From: Prolixibacteraceae bacterium
GTDB taxonomy: Bacteria; Bacteroidota; Bacteroidia; Bacteroidales; Prolixibacteraceae
Reading direction: 5' to 3'
Assembly: GCA_014380255.1 (NCBI GenBank)
Contig: JACMKG010000230.1
Span: forward strand, 1 to 5,950
DNA: 5,950 bases
Shown piece by piece: positions 5,787 to 5,950 of the stretch (the first letter of the stretch is position 1; every line of letters begins with the position of its first letter). The notes under the pieces are model-generated. The model was not told the DNA's origin. It ran no database searches and saw only the letters and a list, made by a program, of their open reading frames with translations. Made by a program: the position numbers and the translations under genes.

Positions 5787-5950
5787 TTAATCAACTGTTT
5801 CAACCTGATCCAGGATATCTTTGTCAACCAGGATACGGCCGCAGTATTCACAAACGATTACTTTTTTGCGTGAAGCAATGTCCATCTGACGTTGTGGCGG
5901 GATCTTGTTGAAGCAACCACCACAAGCATCACGCTGAACAGTTACAACCG
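5787..5950 (-). CDS. C4-type zinc-ribbon protein, C-terminal fragment (cut by window edge)
   Basis: The last 53 residues of a protein that enters from the right edge, ending at the TAA at 5789-5787. Two CxxC knuckles are visible: CGGC (fragment residues 9-12) followed by FNKIPPQ, and CEYC (33-36) followed by GRIL. This is the pattern of the C4-type zinc-ribbon domain (Pfam zf-RING_7, PF02591, formerly DUF164), which closes a protein whose N-terminal part is a long coiled coil. The four cysteines should bind one zinc ion. Members are often encoded beside a Nif3-like (DUF34) gene, which would lie further right and is not visible. Function is poorly known; nucleic-acid or protein binding has been proposed for the family. 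The start and coiled-coil part are outside the window, and a terminator follows the stop. Confidence 0.88.
   Translation of the reverse strand, partial: VVTVQRDACGGCFNKIPPQRQMDIASRKKVIVCEYCGRILVDKDILDQVETVD

Overview
The window looks like a chromosomal segment of a Bacteroidota bacterium, probably within or near the Bacteroidales/Marinilabiliales; this placement is inferred from protein features, not from a search. Supporting signs are the absence of Shine-Dalgarno sequences before the starts (A-rich leaders instead), several matches to the Bacteroidota promoter form TTTG-N(18)-TAnnTTTG, a long-form urocanate hydratase, and a lemA plus two-TPM gene cluster.

Layout. (1) Positions 1-1648, minus strand: most of a urocanate hydratase gene (histidine degradation), cut by the left edge after 549 codons. 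(2) 1649-1973: a 325-base AT-rich divergent promoter region. It holds a good Bacteroidota-type promoter for the urocanase and a weaker -7-like element facing lemA. (3) 1974-3986, plus strand: a probable operon of lemA, a cytosolic TPM-domain protein and an exported, membrane-anchored TPM-domain protein with a glycine-rich tail. The two TPM genes are 2 bases apart. lemA is separated from them by 166 bases of purine/pyrimidine-skewed repeats that can fold. (4) 4015-4053: a strong hairpin between convergent genes, probably a bidirectional terminator. (5) 4069-5706, minus strand: a polytopic O-antigen ligase/polymerase-like protein with a very large extracytoplasmic loop. (6) 5738-5766: a minus-strand terminator. 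(7) 5787-5950, minus strand: the C-terminal end of a C4 zinc-ribbon protein, cut by the right edge.

How the genes relate. LemA and the TPM pair form a recurrent envelope-associated module whose biochemical role is not settled. The urocanase, the ligase-like protein and the zinc-ribbon protein appear to belong to separate transcription units, judged from the promoter and terminator positions. I see no mobile element, CRISPR array, tRNA, rRNA or integration scar, and no clear sign of a new defence or mobile system. The points most worth a second look are the Phe at the position where the short bacterial urocanases carry their essential Cys, the folded repeat island between lemA and the TPM genes, the terminator capped by a cUACGg tetraloop, and the large loop of the ligase-like protein.
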